Program-made: the position numbers and the translations under genes
Origin: Rhodoblastus sp963828185
Lineage (GTDB): Bacteria > Pseudomonadota > Alphaproteobacteria > Rhizobiales > Beijerinckiaceae
Assembly (NCBI GenBank): GCA_963828185.1
Contig: CAWHDV010000019.1
Span: forward strand, 543,453 to 607,452
Direction of reading: 5' to 3'
Length of the DNA stretch: 64,000 nt
The notes under the pieces: model-generated
What the model saw: only the letters and a program-made list of their open reading frames with translations
What the model was told of the DNA's origin: nothing
The model's database searches: none
Part shown: positions 26,721 through 36,065 of the stretch, one piece after another
Layout of the letters: each line of letters starts with the position of its first letter
Position numbering within the stretch: position 1 is the first letter of the stretch

Positions 26721-27500
26721 TTACTCGGCTGGCTTTCTGGCGAAAGCGTGCCAGGCGCGCACCTGCGCGCGATAGAAAGGCCGGGCGATCTCGTGATGCA
26801 GGCGTTCGACGAAACTCATCCGCTTGCGCTGGATGGTCGAGCCGCCGAGGAATGACGACGAGTCGTGGACGCCGGAAGTCGTGAGGGCCAGCAATTCCAC
26901 GCCCGTCACCCAGCCCATCTGCAGGAAAGTGTCGATTGGCCGATCGAAACGTTCGGTGGCGGCCAGCAGCTTCCGCGCCGCCTCGGCGCTGACGAATTGC
27001 GCGATGGCGCGCAGCGGCGGATTGTTGGGACGGATCAGCGCACCGCCATGCTTCTTGCTGGTGAGGACCGTTCCTGCAATCTTGTTCCGCGACGCAGGCG
27101 CCAGGACATACTCCCAGTCGTTTCTATTCTCCTGCATGAAGGCGCAGGCTTCGGCGAAGTCTGGCGCGACGATTTCAGCGTCGTCTTCAAAAATGACGGC
27201 ATAATCGAGACTCTGCGCGACAACCTGCCGCCAAGCCGCGCGATGGCTGAGAAAAACGCCAATTTCAGCTCGACTGAGGGAGAAAGAGTAACGCGGCCGG
27301 TACAATTGGCGCGAATAGGCGGCCCCGATTTCAAAATCCGTCAACATCGCGCCGTCCGTTGCCGTGATGACTTCACTGGCGAACGGAAGTCCGGCGCGCA
27401 AGCGATCGACCTGGGGCCTTCGCTGGACGGCCCGATCGAGATGCAGGATGAAGGCCTTGGGTCCGGACACGCAAAACTCGAGAATGCAGAGGGACGCCAA
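26721..27500 (-). CDS. glycosyltransferase family 25 protein
   Basis: This 259-aa LPS-type glycosyltransferase shows the GT25 pattern: AFILHLDRAVQRRPQVDRL at the N-terminus, FSLSRAEIGVFLSHRAAWRQVV, and the acidic motif VIFEDDAEI. The start is uncertain. A TTG at 27500 has AGGA 8 bases upstream, while an in-frame GTG at 27470 begins immediately before the conserved region. It converges with the acyltransferase gene and is back to back with a GT2 gene, so the block looks like surface-polysaccharide biosynthesis. Confidence 0.82.
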   Translation of the reverse strand: MASLCILEFCVSGPKAFILHLDRAVQRRPQVDRLRAGLPFASEVITATDGAMLTDFEIGAAYSRQLYRPRYSFSLSRAEIGVFLSHRAAWRQVVAQSLDYAVIFEDDAEIVAPDFAEACAFMQENRNDWEYVLAPASRNKIAGTVLTSKKHGGALIRPNNPPLRAIAQFVSAEAARKLLAATERFDRPIDTFLQMGWVTGVELLALTTSGVHDSSSFLGGSTIQRKRMSFVERLHHEIARPFYRAQVRAWHAFARKPAE

Positions 27501-27628
27501 ACGTAACGTCCTGTTAGGGTTCTGTCATCCTGCAGTTCGCGCGCCTCACCGGTATTTTTGACAAAGCCTCGGGGGGAGGTTATTCGGCGACAACTCGGGC
27601 TTGCGAAAGTGCGACAGCCGACAAAACC

Positions 27629-28516
27629 GTGGCCCTGACGGGCTTTATAGCAGGCGGGCAGAATGGCCGGAAACGGTCGTTCGCTCTCTTTTCGTCCTCC
27701 CTTGCGGTTGCCGCCGTGTTCGAAAAACCAAGCCTTTCCGCGACAATCATCTGCAAAAACGAGGAGGCCTGCATCAGCGCATGTCTCGCCAGTCTTGAAG
27801 TTTGCGCGGAAATCATCGTCGTTGATTCGGGTTCGACCGATGCGACCTTGGCGATCGTCCAGGATTTCGTCGCTCGGGGCTGGCCAATTAGGCTGATCGA
27901 GCGCGAATGGCCCGGATATGCCGGGCAAAAACAATTTGCGTTACAGCAGGCGACACGAGACTGGGTTTTGAGCATCGACGCGGATGAATGGCTCGACGAC
28001 GATCTGCGCCGGGATCTGCCCCGCTTGTTGCAGGCGCCCCCGGATGTGGCGGCCTGGCGGCTGAAGCGCACGCCGTCGCTGTTTGGCCGGAAATCGCCCG
28101 CGCCGCCAGCGACCAGGCCCGAGCGCATCCTGCGGCTGGCCCGGCGCGACAGCGTGCGTTTCGATGTGACCGCGCTGGTGCACGAGGGGTTGATCGTCAG
28201 CGGCAAGGTCGCCGACGCTCGTCACGGCTTTCTGCGGCATGAGCGCGCGCTGCGGCTTGACGCCCAGATCGGCAAGGAGGTCGTCTACGCCACGCTGAAG
28301 GCGCGGCAACGCCTTGCCGCGGGCAAGAAGCCAAGCCTTTTGAAACTGGTTTTCAATCCGCCGCTGTATTTTTTCCGCGTCTATGTCCTGCAACGAATGT
28401 TCATGTGCGGCGCCGCGGGCTTCACGCTGGCCTGGACGCGAGCGATTTATTCCTTCCTGTCGGAGGCGCTGCATCTCCAGTTCTGGCTTGAGCGGAAGGA
28501 CGATCCCCGCTCTTAG
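27629..28516 (+). CDS. glycosyltransferase family 2 protein, WaaE/KdtX-like
   Basis: This protein of up to 295 aa has a GT-A fold of the LPS-core WaaE/KdtX type: LSATIICKNEEACISACLASL, IIVVDSGSTDATL, and the DxD-containing WVLSIDADEWLDDDL. A C-terminal segment LYFFRVYVLQRMFMCGAAGFTLAWTRAIYSF may associate with the membrane. The first 29 residues look unlike the family, and GTG 27716 (VFEKPSLSATI) is a plausible alternative start; neither start has a clear ribosome site. Confidence 0.85.
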   Translation: MALTGFIAGGQNGRKRSFALFSSSLAVAAVFEKPSLSATIICKNEEACISACLASLEVCAEIIVVDSGSTDATLAIVQDFVARGWPIRLIEREWPGYAGQKQFALQQATRDWVLSIDADEWLDDDLRRDLPRLLQAPPDVAAWRLKRTPSLFGRKSPAPPATRPERILRLARRDSVRFDVTALVHEGLIVSGKVADARHGFLRHERALRLDAQIGKEVVYATLKARQRLAAGKKPSLLKLVFNPPLYFFRVYVLQRMFMCGAAGFTLAWTRAIYSFLSEALHLQFWLERKDDPRS

Positions 28517-28526
28517 TCCAGTCGGG

Positions 28527-29480
28527 TCAATCCAGCCGGTTCATGCTCGCCCCGGCGACGAAGGCTTCGAGCACCCTGCCGAGTTGGTCTGCGAGCGCTT
28601 GCTGCGCTTCGCGGCTGGCCCAGGCGACATGCGGCGTCACCACGACGTCCGGCCGCCGCGCCAGCCGCATGATGGCGCTGTCGGCGGGCGGCGGCTCCGG
28701 CGTGGTGACATCCAGTCCGGCGCCCGCCACAAGTCCGGCGTCCAGCGCCCGCTCAAGCGCCTCCTCGTCCACCAGTCCGCCCCTCGCGGTATTGATCAGT
28801 ATGGGCTTTTTTCGCATGGCAGAGAATTCCCGCCAGGAAATCATGTTTCGAGTTTCCGCATTGAGCGGGCAATGCAGCGACAGGACATCGCAATCGGCGA
28901 TCGCCTGGTTGAAATCGACGAAGCCTGGTTTTGGCGGCAGGCCCCTGCGTCCGGCGAAGACCACTTCCATGCCGAAGCATCGGGCGATTTCCGCCACCCG
29001 GCGGCCGAGATCGCCGGAACCGAACAGGCCAAGCCTCTTGCCCGCCAAGTCCTCGATCCTGTGGCTGTGGAAGGCGAACTGGCCGCAATCCTGCCACACG
29101 CCGGCCCGCACGTCGGCGACGTAGGGCAGTATCTGCCGACGCAGGGCAAGGATGAGCGCGAAAACATGTTCCGGCACGGCGTTCACGGCATAGGCGCGGA
29201 TATTGGCCACCGCGACGCTTTTTTTGCGCGCGGCTTCGAGATCGACATTGTCGTAGCCGGTGGCGGCGCAGGCGATCAGCTTCAGGTCCGGCAGGGCGGC
29301 GATGGTCGCGGCGTCGAGGCGGACCTTGTTGACAACCAGGATATCCGCGTCCTTCGCGCGAAAAATGATTTCCGCAGGCGTGGTAGCGGCGAAATTGCGC
29401 CATGCGTGCGGAAAGCCGGGCGTCGGCAGGACGATGTCACCGGCCAGCGTCGCCGCGTCGAGAAAGATGATTCTATGCAT
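28527..29480 (-). CDS. D-2-hydroxyacid dehydrogenase (glycerate/hydroxypyruvate reductase-like)
   Basis: This 317-aa NAD(P)-dependent dehydrogenase has the substrate domain, a Rossmann motif (LGLFGSGDLGRRVAEIA) and the catalytic Arg/Glu/His region (NTARGGLVDEEAL, GAGLDVTTPEPPP, TPHVAWAS). ACAATGYDNVDLEAA is typical of glycerate dehydrogenase/hydroxypyruvate reductase. In serine-cycle methylotrophs such an enzyme reduces hydroxypyruvate, but no other serine-cycle gene is nearby, so the substrate is uncertain. I chose ATG 29480 (MHRIIFLDAAT); the frame is open to an ATG at 29522. Confidence 0.82.
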   Translation of the reverse strand: MHRIIFLDAATLAGDIVLPTPGFPHAWRNFAATTPAEIIFRAKDADILVVNKVRLDAATIAALPDLKLIACAATGYDNVDLEAARKKSVAVANIRAYAVNAVPEHVFALILALRRQILPYVADVRAGVWQDCGQFAFHSHRIEDLAGKRLGLFGSGDLGRRVAEIARCFGMEVVFAGRRGLPPKPGFVDFNQAIADCDVLSLHCPLNAETRNMISWREFSAMRKKPILINTARGGLVDEEALERALDAGLVAGAGLDVTTPEPPPADSAIMRLARRPDVVVTPHVAWASREAQQALADQLGRVLEAFVAGASMNRLD

Positions 29481-29593
29481 ATCGGGGAAAGGCTCCAACT
29501 CATCCGGCGCGCAGGCTAGCATGCGATCGCCATCGCCAATCTGAAATTTGCGCTATAGAAGCGCGGAGTTTTTTCGCAATCGCAGGACGTCAC

Positions 29594-30811
29594 ATGAGCG
29601 AGTCCATTGTCATCGTCGGCGGCGGACAGGCCGGTCTCCAGATCGCTGAAAGTCTGCGCGTCGAAGGGTTCGGCGGAGAGGTCGTCCTGCTCTCCGGCGA
29701 AAGCCATCCGCCCTATCAGCGTCCGCCGCTGTCGAAAGCCTGGCTCGCGGGCGAAGTCGCGGACGAACGCCTGTTTTTTCGCGGTCCGGAATTCCTTGCG
29801 GCGAAGAAAATCGACCTGCGCCTCGGCGCTGCCGCCATAGCCATCGACCGGACGAACCGCCTCGTGCGCCTGGCCGATGGCTCGACGCTTTCCTGGTCCG
29901 GCCTCGCCTTGGCGACGGGCGCGCGGGCGCGCCGCCCCGGCGCGCTGCCGGGTGTAAAGCTCGCCGGCGTCTGCGTGCTGCGCGACATGGAAGACGCCAG
30001 GGACATTTCGCATCGCTTGGCGGACGCGGAAAACGTCGTGGTGATCGGCGGCGGTTTCATCGGCCTGGAGGTCGCCGCCGCCGCCCGCAAGCGCGGACGC
30101 GCGGTGACCTTGATCGAGGCGCTCGACCGGCTGATGGCTCGCGCGGTCACGCCGAAAATCTCGCAGTTTTTCGCCAACCTGCATCGCGCCCATGGCGTCG
30201 GCCTGGTGTTTTCGACCGAGGTCGGGGCGCTGGAAGGCGTCGACGGGCGCGTTTCCGCCGTCATAACGGCGGATGGCGCGAGACGCCCCGCCGATCTCGT
30301 GATCCTCGGCATAGGCGCGGAGGCCAATGACGAACTGGCGGCGGCGGCGGGTCTCGAATGCTCTCGGGGGGTGATTGTCGACGCCTGCGCCAGGACATCG
30401 GACGAAAGGATTGTCGCCGCGGGAGATTGCGCGGTCTGGCGGCGCGAGGACGGCCGGATGCTGCGGCTTGAGAGCGTGCAGGCGGCGGTGGAGCAGGGCA
30501 AGGCCGCCGCTGCGGCGCTGCTCGGCCGCGAAAAGCCTTTTGGCGCCGCGCCCTGGTTCTGGTCGGATCAATATGACGTCAAGCTGCAAATGGCGGGGCT
30601 TTCGGAGGGCTTCGACGCCTGCGTCGAGCGGCCGGGCGGCGACGGCGCCTTCTCGCTGTTCTACTATCGCGCCGGAAGGCTGATCGCCGCGGATTCGATC
30701 AATCGACCCGGGGAGCACCTGCTGGCGCGAAAACTGCTCGACGCCGGGATCACGCCCGATCCGGCGCAAGTCGCCGATCCGGCGAGCGATTTGCGGCTGC
30801 TTCTGCGCTAG
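29594..30811 (+). CDS. FAD-dependent ferredoxin reductase (rhodocoxin/putidaredoxin reductase type)
   Basis: This 405-aa flavoprotein probably passes electrons from NAD(P)H to a [2Fe-2S] ferredoxin. It has an N-terminal FAD motif (IVIVGGGQAGLQIAESLR), a PPYQRPPLSKAWL block, a central NAD motif (VVVIGGGFIGLEVAAAARKRG), and a C-terminal FAD motif (IVAAGDCAVW). ESVQAAVEQGKAAA and PWFWSDQYDVKLQMAGL are characteristic of this subgroup. No P450 or ferredoxin gene is adjacent, so its partner is unknown. Confidence 0.88.
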   Translation: MSESIVIVGGGQAGLQIAESLRVEGFGGEVVLLSGESHPPYQRPPLSKAWLAGEVADERLFFRGPEFLAAKKIDLRLGAAAIAIDRTNRLVRLADGSTLSWSGLALATGARARRPGALPGVKLAGVCVLRDMEDARDISHRLADAENVVVIGGGFIGLEVAAAARKRGRAVTLIEALDRLMARAVTPKISQFFANLHRAHGVGLVFSTEVGALEGVDGRVSAVITADGARRPADLVILGIGAEANDELAAAAGLECSRGVIVDACARTSDERIVAAGDCAVWRREDGRMLRLESVQAAVEQGKAAAAALLGREKPFGAAPWFWSDQYDVKLQMAGLSEGFDACVERPGGDGAFSLFYYRAGRLIAADSINRPGEHLLARKLLDAGITPDPAQVADPASDLRLLLR

Positions 30812-30853
30812 CGCTCGCTGCCCCTAAAAACCCAAATTCTTGTCGCAATCCTG

Positions 30854-30876
30854 CAACAGCGTTGCAATATTGCAAC
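30854..30876. promoter_or_regulatory. palindrome upstream of ntrY, possible NtrX site
   Basis: A perfect 16-bp palindrome GTTGCAATATTGCAAC (30861-30876) contains CAA-N2-TTG and overlaps a second CAA-N5-TTG (30854-30864). CAA-N2-5-TTG is the pattern I recall being reported for alphaproteobacterial NtrX. It lies about 56 bases before the ntrY start, which suggests autoregulation. Function is inferred from motif and position only. Confidence 0.5.
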
Positions 30877-30931
30877 TCACCCTGCGCTCGGCTATCAATG
30901 CGACGGGCGAAAATCGCAACCCGCGGGTTTA

Positions 30932-33199
30932 ATGAATCAGCCTGATCACAAGAAGCTCGACCGCAAGAAAGAGCGCCGGGGCGAGCGGCGTCTGCTACCC
31001 CGGCTGGGGCCTTTCGTCGTCGCCTTCGCGATCGTCTGCGCCATCGGCAGCTTCCTGGTCTTCGTCGGCCTGACGCCGATCAAGCCGACCGACGATACGG
31101 TTTCGGCGCTGTTCCTGGCCGATTTCGCCATCGTGCTGGCGCTGCTCGGTTTTGTCGCTTACGAGGCGATGCTGCTCATCCGCGCCTGGCGCGCGAAGAC
31201 GGCGGCCGCTGGCCTGCATATCCGCATTGTCGCTCTGTTCGCGGTCATCGCCGCGGTGCCGACCCTGTCCATGGCCATTGTCGGCTCGGTGACGCTGGAC
31301 AAGGTGCTCAACCCCGCCTTCATGCGCGACGTGCGGGGCTTCATCATGGGCGCCACGGAGGCCGCCAACCTGTTCCGCGAGGACCAGTGCCGCTGGCTGT
31401 TGCAGGAATCGCAGCTCACCGCCTCCGATCTCGATCGCGGCAAGCCGATGTTTGACGCCGATCGCGGGCTGTTCAAGGAATTCTTCGCCTCGCGCGCGCA
31501 TTTCCTCGGCTTTTCCGCCGCCGCCATGATCAAGCGCGACGGCGGCATCGTCGAGCAGGTCGATACGGGCTCGAGCGTCCACGATCCCGTGGTCAAGCCA
31601 CAGGACAGCGACTTCGCCGATTCGGCCAGGAACGAGCCGCTGTGCATGATCCTCAACCAGGGCAAGACCTTCGTCGCCCTGCGCCCCATGCCGGCCTTCG
31701 ACGACACGTTTCTCTATGCCAGCCGGCCGGTCGATCCCTTCACGCTGGAGTTTCCCAAGCAGGCCACGGCGCTCGTCCGACTGTTCGGCGCCTTCGAGCA
31801 GCACCGCCATGATTTCCAGCTGAAGCTCGCCATCATGTTCGGACTGCTCGCGGCGATCATGCTGCTTTCGGCGGTCTGGCTCGGCCTCGCCTTCACCAAC
31901 CTGCTCGTTGGTCCGATCCGCCGGCTGATCGCCGCGACCGACCAGGTTTCCACCGGCAATTTCTATGTCCAGGTGCCGGTGCGCGCCGCCGAGGGCGACC
32001 TCGCCCATCTCGGCGAAACCTTCAACAAGATGACCTCCGAACTGCGCCTGCAGCAGAACCGCCTCGTCGCCGCCAACCACATCATGGATGAGCGCCGCGT
32101 CTTCACCGAGGCGGTTCTGTCCGGGGTGCCGGCGGCGGTGATCGGCGTCGGCGCGCGCGGCGACGTCACGGTGCTCAATCCTTCGGCGCGCGAGCTGATC
32201 GGCATGGGCGGCGTCGAGGCGGAAAAGGCCATCGGCCGGCCGCTGGCCGAGATCGTGCCGGAACTCGAGGGTCCGCTACAGGAGGCGCGTGGCGGCCACG
32301 CCCGCATGACGCAGAAGCAGATCCTACTCAATCGCGGAGGCCGCGAGCGCACCTACAACGCCCGTGTCACCCACGGGCCGCTCAATCGCGGCGAGCGCAC
32401 CTTTGTCGCCACGCTCGACGACATGACCGACCTCGTCGCCGCCCAGCGCACGTCCGCCTGGGCCGACGTAGCCAGGCGCATCGCGCACGAGATCAAGAAT
32501 CCGCTGACGCCGATCCAGCTCTCGGCCGAGCGGCTGAAACGCAAGTATGGCCGGGTCATCGTGGCCGACAAGGAGATCTTCGACCAGTGCACCGACACGA
32601 TCATCCGCCAGGTCGACGACATCAAGCGCATGGTGGATGAGTTCTCGTCGTTTTCGCGCATGCCGAAGGCGCAGCTCGCGCCGGACGATCTCTGCGCCTG
32701 CATCGAGCAGGTGCTGTTCTTGATGCGGGTCGGCCATCCCGACATCGAAATCACCACCGCCTGTCCTCCCGAAAAGCTGGTGCTGCGCTTCGACCGCCGG
32801 CTGGTGTCGCAGGCTTTGACCAATGTGGTGAAAAACGCCGCCGAGGGCATAACCGCCACCGAAATGGAAGGCCGGGCGCCGCGTATAAAAGTGTCGTTAC
32901 GGGTCGAAGAGGGAACGGCGATCATCGACGTCGAGGACAATGGCAAGGGGTTTCCGCGCGAAAACCGCGACCGCCTGCTCGAACCCTACATGACGACGCG
33001 CAAGGAAGGCACCGGCCTTGGCCTGCCGATCGTCGCCAAGATTTTCGAGGATCACGGCGGCGGCATCGAATTGCTCGACGCCGCCTCCGGACAAGGGGCG
33101 CTGGTGCGCCTGCATTTTCCGGTCGCCCGGGCTTCTGACCAGAAACCGGCGGCTCATGCGGATGGCGACGCCCGCGTGCAAAATTTGACTGAAGGTTGA
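30932..33199 (+). CDS. ntrY: nitrogen regulation sensor histidine kinase NtrY
   Basis: This 755-aa membrane kinase has several N-terminal helices (GPFVVAFAIVCAIGSFLVFVG, FAIVLALLGFVAYEAML, IVALFAVIAAVPTLSMAIV), a periplasmic sensor region, a further helix near residue 305 and a HAMP domain (GPIRRLIAATDQVSTGNF). A PAS domain (VLNPSARELIGMGG), the phospho-acceptor His in HEIKNPLTPIQLSAERLKRKYG and an ATPase domain (NVVKNAAEG, DNGKGFP, GTGLGLPIV) follow. It phosphorylates NtrX in nitrogen, redox or cell-envelope control depending on species. The glnB/ntrBC genes usually upstream are absent. Confidence 0.95.
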   Translation: MNQPDHKKLDRKKERRGERRLLPRLGPFVVAFAIVCAIGSFLVFVGLTPIKPTDDTVSALFLADFAIVLALLGFVAYEAMLLIRAWRAKTAAAGLHIRIVALFAVIAAVPTLSMAIVGSVTLDKVLNPAFMRDVRGFIMGATEAANLFREDQCRWLLQESQLTASDLDRGKPMFDADRGLFKEFFASRAHFLGFSAAAMIKRDGGIVEQVDTGSSVHDPVVKPQDSDFADSARNEPLCMILNQGKTFVALRPMPAFDDTFLYASRPVDPFTLEFPKQATALVRLFGAFEQHRHDFQLKLAIMFGLLAAIMLLSAVWLGLAFTNLLVGPIRRLIAATDQVSTGNFYVQVPVRAAEGDLAHLGETFNKMTSELRLQQNRLVAANHIMDERRVFTEAVLSGVPAAVIGVGARGDVTVLNPSARELIGMGGVEAEKAIGRPLAEIVPELEGPLQEARGGHARMTQKQILLNRGGRERTYNARVTHGPLNRGERTFVATLDDMTDLVAAQRTSAWADVARRIAHEIKNPLTPIQLSAERLKRKYGRVIVADKEIFDQCTDTIIRQVDDIKRMVDEFSSFSRMPKAQLAPDDLCACIEQVLFLMRVGHPDIEITTACPPEKLVLRFDRRLVSQALTNVVKNAAEGITATEMEGRAPRIKVSLRVEEGTAIIDVEDNGKGFPRENRDRLLEPYMTTRKEGTGLGLPIVAKIFEDHGGGIELLDAASGQGALVRLHFPVARASDQKPAAHADGDARVQNLTEG

Positions 33200-33201
33200 A
33201 C

Positions 33202-34569
33202 ATGGCGAGCGACATCCTCATCGTTGACGACGAAGCCGACATCCGCGAACTCGTTTCGGGCATTCTCGAGGACGAGGGCTATTCCACCCGCACCGCGCGC
33301 CATTCCGACGAGGCGCTCGCGGCGATCGAGGCGCGACGGCCGCACTTGATCTTCCTCGACATCTGGATGCAGGGGTCGAAGCTCGACGGGCTGCAATTGC
33401 TCGAGGCGATCAAGCGCCATCACCAGACCCTGCCGGTGGTGATGATTTCCGGTCACGGCAATATCGAGACGGCGGTGACGGCGATCCGCCAGGGCGCCTA
33501 TGATTTCATCGAGAAGCCATTCAAGGCCGACCGGCTTGTTCTGGTCGCCGAACGGGCGCTGGAGACCTCGCGCCTGCGCCGCGAAGTGAGCGACCTCAAG
33601 GCGCGCGCGGCGGGCTCCAGCACGCTGGTTGGCCATTCGACAGCGCTGCAGCAGTTGCGCCAGACCATCGAACGGGTCGCGCCGGCCAATTCGCGCATCC
33701 TCATCACCGGCATGCCCGGCGTCGGCAAGGAGCTGGCGGCCCGCGCCATCCACGAGGCGTCCGCGCGGGCCTCCGGGCCTTTCGTCGTCATCAACGCGGC
33801 GGCGATTTCGCCCGAGACGATGGAGACGGAGCTGTTCGGCGTCGAGGCCAGGGACGGCCGGGCGCGGAAAACCGGGGCGCTCGAGGAGGCGCATGGCGGC
33901 ACGCTCTATATCGATGAGGTCGCCGACATGCCGCGCGACACGCAGGCCAAGATTCTGCGCGTGCTGGTGGACCAGAATTTCACCCGCGTAGATGGTTCGA
34001 CGCGCGTGCACGTCGATGTGCGGGTGATTTCGTCATCGGCGCGCGACCTGCCGCGCGCCATCGCCGAGGGCGCTTTTCGCGAGGACCTGTTCCACCGCCT
34101 GTCGGTGGTGCCGGTGCGCGTGCCCTCGCTCGCCGAGCGGCGCGAGGACATTCCCGAGCTGATCGACTTCTTCATGGACCAGCTCGCCGCCAATTCCGGC
34201 CTGCCGAAGCGCAAGATCGGCGACGACGCGATGGCGGTGCTGCAATCGCACGACTGGCCCGGCAACATCCGCCAGTTGCGCAACAATATCGAACGGTTGA
34301 TGATCTTGACCGGCGGCGACCCGGAGGCGGAGATCACCGCCGAAATGCTGCCGCGCGAGATCGGCGCGCTGGTGCCTTCGACGCCGAACGGCACGGGCGG
34401 CGAAAAGCTGATGAGCCTGCCATTGCGCGAGGCGCGCGAAGTGTTCGAGCGCGAATATCTGGTGGCGCAGATCAACCGTTTCGGCGGCAATATTTCGCGC
34501 ACGGCCGAGTTTATCGGCATGGAGCGTTCGGCGCTGCACAGAAAGCTTAAGTCGCTGGCGATCGACTGA
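33202..34569 (+). CDS. ntrX: nitrogen assimilation response regulator NtrX
   Basis: This 455-aa response regulator has a receiver domain (ILIVDDEADIRELV with phospho-acceptor Asp in LIFLDIWMQG), an AAA+ domain with Walker A GMPGVGKE, and a Fis-type HTH (GGNISRTAEFIGMERSALHRKLKSL). The sigma-54 GAFTGA loop is absent (TGALEEAHGG), as expected for NtrX. I chose ATG 33202 with AAGG 7 bases upstream; a TTG at 33196 overlaps the ntrY stop. It forms an operon with ntrY. Confidence 0.95.
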   Translation: MASDILIVDDEADIRELVSGILEDEGYSTRTARHSDEALAAIEARRPHLIFLDIWMQGSKLDGLQLLEAIKRHHQTLPVVMISGHGNIETAVTAIRQGAYDFIEKPFKADRLVLVAERALETSRLRREVSDLKARAAGSSTLVGHSTALQQLRQTIERVAPANSRILITGMPGVGKELAARAIHEASARASGPFVVINAAAISPETMETELFGVEARDGRARKTGALEEAHGGTLYIDEVADMPRDTQAKILRVLVDQNFTRVDGSTRVHVDVRVISSSARDLPRAIAEGAFREDLFHRLSVVPVRVPSLAERREDIPELIDFFMDQLAANSGLPKRKIGDDAMAVLQSHDWPGNIRQLRNNIERLMILTGGDPEAEITAEMLPREIGALVPSTPNGTGGEKLMSLPLREAREVFEREYLVAQINRFGGNISRTAEFIGMERSALHRKLKSLAID

Positions 34570-34578
34570 GGGCGTCCC

Positions 34579-34830
34579 TCAATCCACGCCGGGGCGCAGG
34601 TCCTGGTAACAGAGATCGTCCGAGCCGCGATAAAACCATTGGCCCGGGCCAGCCATGCGGGCCAGCATTTGCGCGCCGGTGGCGGGGTGGCAGTCGCGTA
34701 AAACCCAGCCCGGCACGCCGTAGCCGGAGGTCGGGCGTCCGCCTTGCATGGCGTAATCGCCGGCGTAAGCGTTGGCGCCCGCGGCCGAGAGCGCGACCGC
34801 CAGCGCGATTGCATAAGTGATGCGTGTCAT
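34579..34830 (-). CDS. small secreted protein of unknown function
   Basis: This 83-aa product has a clear signal peptide (MTRITYAIALAVALSAAGANAYA) and a short mature part with two Cys residues (RDCHPATG and DDLCYQDLRPG) that could form a disulfide. I do not recognise the family. It is convergent with ntrX, only 9 bases away, and sits at the edge of the segment that separates ntrX from dat-hfq. Confidence 0.65.
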   Translation of the reverse strand: MTRITYAIALAVALSAAGANAYAGDYAMQGGRPTSGYGVPGWVLRDCHPATGAQMLARMAGPGQWFYRGSDDLCYQDLRPGVD

Positions 34831-35033
34831 TGGCTTTTCCCCGGGAGACGCGGAGTCGTCTCCGCTCTCTGCATCCCTTTGACGACGCAGGATGAAAAAG
34901 GTTTCATCCTGTTTCGAATTTCCCGCTTATTGCGCGCCGGGCTTCCGTTGCGGGTGTAGCCCGAGTGGACAACGAAAAGGAGCGGTGTATTAACGGTTGT
35001 TGCGCAGTCTGCGCGGCAACCAAAGGTTGAGAT

Positions 35034-36041
35034 ATGTCCGACCCGCTCCTGAACGCCGCCGTGTTGCTGGAACACCATGTCACCCCGACTTTCTGTCTCG
35101 ACCAGGCGGGGCGTGTCTCGGTGTGGAACAGGGCTTGCGCGATGCTCACCGGTCTCGACGCCGCCGCCGTCATCGGCACGGCCGACCATTGGAAGGGCTT
35201 TTATCCGGCCGCGCGCCCATGCCTCGCCGACCTCGTCTTGACCGACAGGATCGAACTGGCCACGGAGCTTTACTCGGCGTTCTCGCAATGCGCGACGAGT
35301 GAGACGGCGATTTCTGTCGAGATCTGGTGCGACCTGCCCCTGATCGGCAAACGCGCCTATCTGACAATTGTCGCGACGCCCATCTACGATGACCAATGGC
35401 AGTTGATCGGCGTCATGGAGACAGTCACCGACAATACGCGCGTCGTGGACGTCGAAGCCAGGTTGCGCGATCTTGCCGGCCTCGACGGCCTCACGGGGCT
35501 GGCCAATCGGCGCACTTTCGACGCGGCGCTCGCCAGCGAATGGCGGCGCTCGATCCGCGCCCGCTCGCCGCTTTCGCTGTTGATGGTCGATATCGACCAT
35601 TTCAAGCAGTACAATGACAGTTTCGGCCATCAGGGCGGCGACCAGTGCCTGACGGCGGTGGCGCAAACTCTGGCCGAGAGCCTTCCCCGGGCGGGCGACT
35701 TCCCGGCGCGTTATGGCGGCGAAGAGTTCGTCGTCATCCTGCCCGATACGGACGCGGAAGGCGCGGCGCTTGTCGCCGAAAAAATCCGCGCCAATATCGA
35801 GACGCGAGCGCTGCGTCACCCGTTGAGCAGCGTCGGGCCTCACGTCACCGCTTCAATCGGTCGGGCGACCGTCTTGCCCGCCATCGACGACAAGATCGAA
35901 AAGATCGTCTGTCTCGCCGACGTCGGATTGTATCAAGCGAAAAATCTCGGCCGCAATCGCGTCTGCGTTTGCGAAGATGGCCGCTTCGGCGTTTTGGGAC
36001 ATTCGGACGATGCGTCAACTCGCCTGGAGTTCGTGATCTAA
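35034..36041 (+). CDS. PAS domain-containing diguanylate cyclase
   Basis: This 335-aa cytoplasmic enzyme makes cyclic di-GMP. An N-terminal PAS domain (about residues 10-140, TPTFCLDQAGRVSVWNRACAMLTG) leads into a GGDEF domain (LAGLDGLTGLANRRTFDAAL). The active-site motif GGEEF is intact, and RAGD exactly five residues upstream is a canonical inhibitory I-site. No transmembrane segment is present. It has no obvious operon partner. Confidence 0.93.
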   Translation: MSDPLLNAAVLLEHHVTPTFCLDQAGRVSVWNRACAMLTGLDAAAVIGTADHWKGFYPAARPCLADLVLTDRIELATELYSAFSQCATSETAISVEIWCDLPLIGKRAYLTIVATPIYDDQWQLIGVMETVTDNTRVVDVEARLRDLAGLDGLTGLANRRTFDAALASEWRRSIRARSPLSLLMVDIDHFKQYNDSFGHQGGDQCLTAVAQTLAESLPRAGDFPARYGGEEFVVILPDTDAEGAALVAEKIRANIETRALRHPLSSVGPHVTASIGRATVLPAIDDKIEKIVCLADVGLYQAKNLGRNRVCVCEDGRFGVLGHSDDASTRLEFVI

Positions 36042-36065
36042 AGTCATTCTGCTATGACCTGAGAC

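Noticed and set aside
33202..34569. Sigma-54 activator
   Set aside because: The GAFTGA loop needed to contact sigma-54 is missing, as expected for NtrX.
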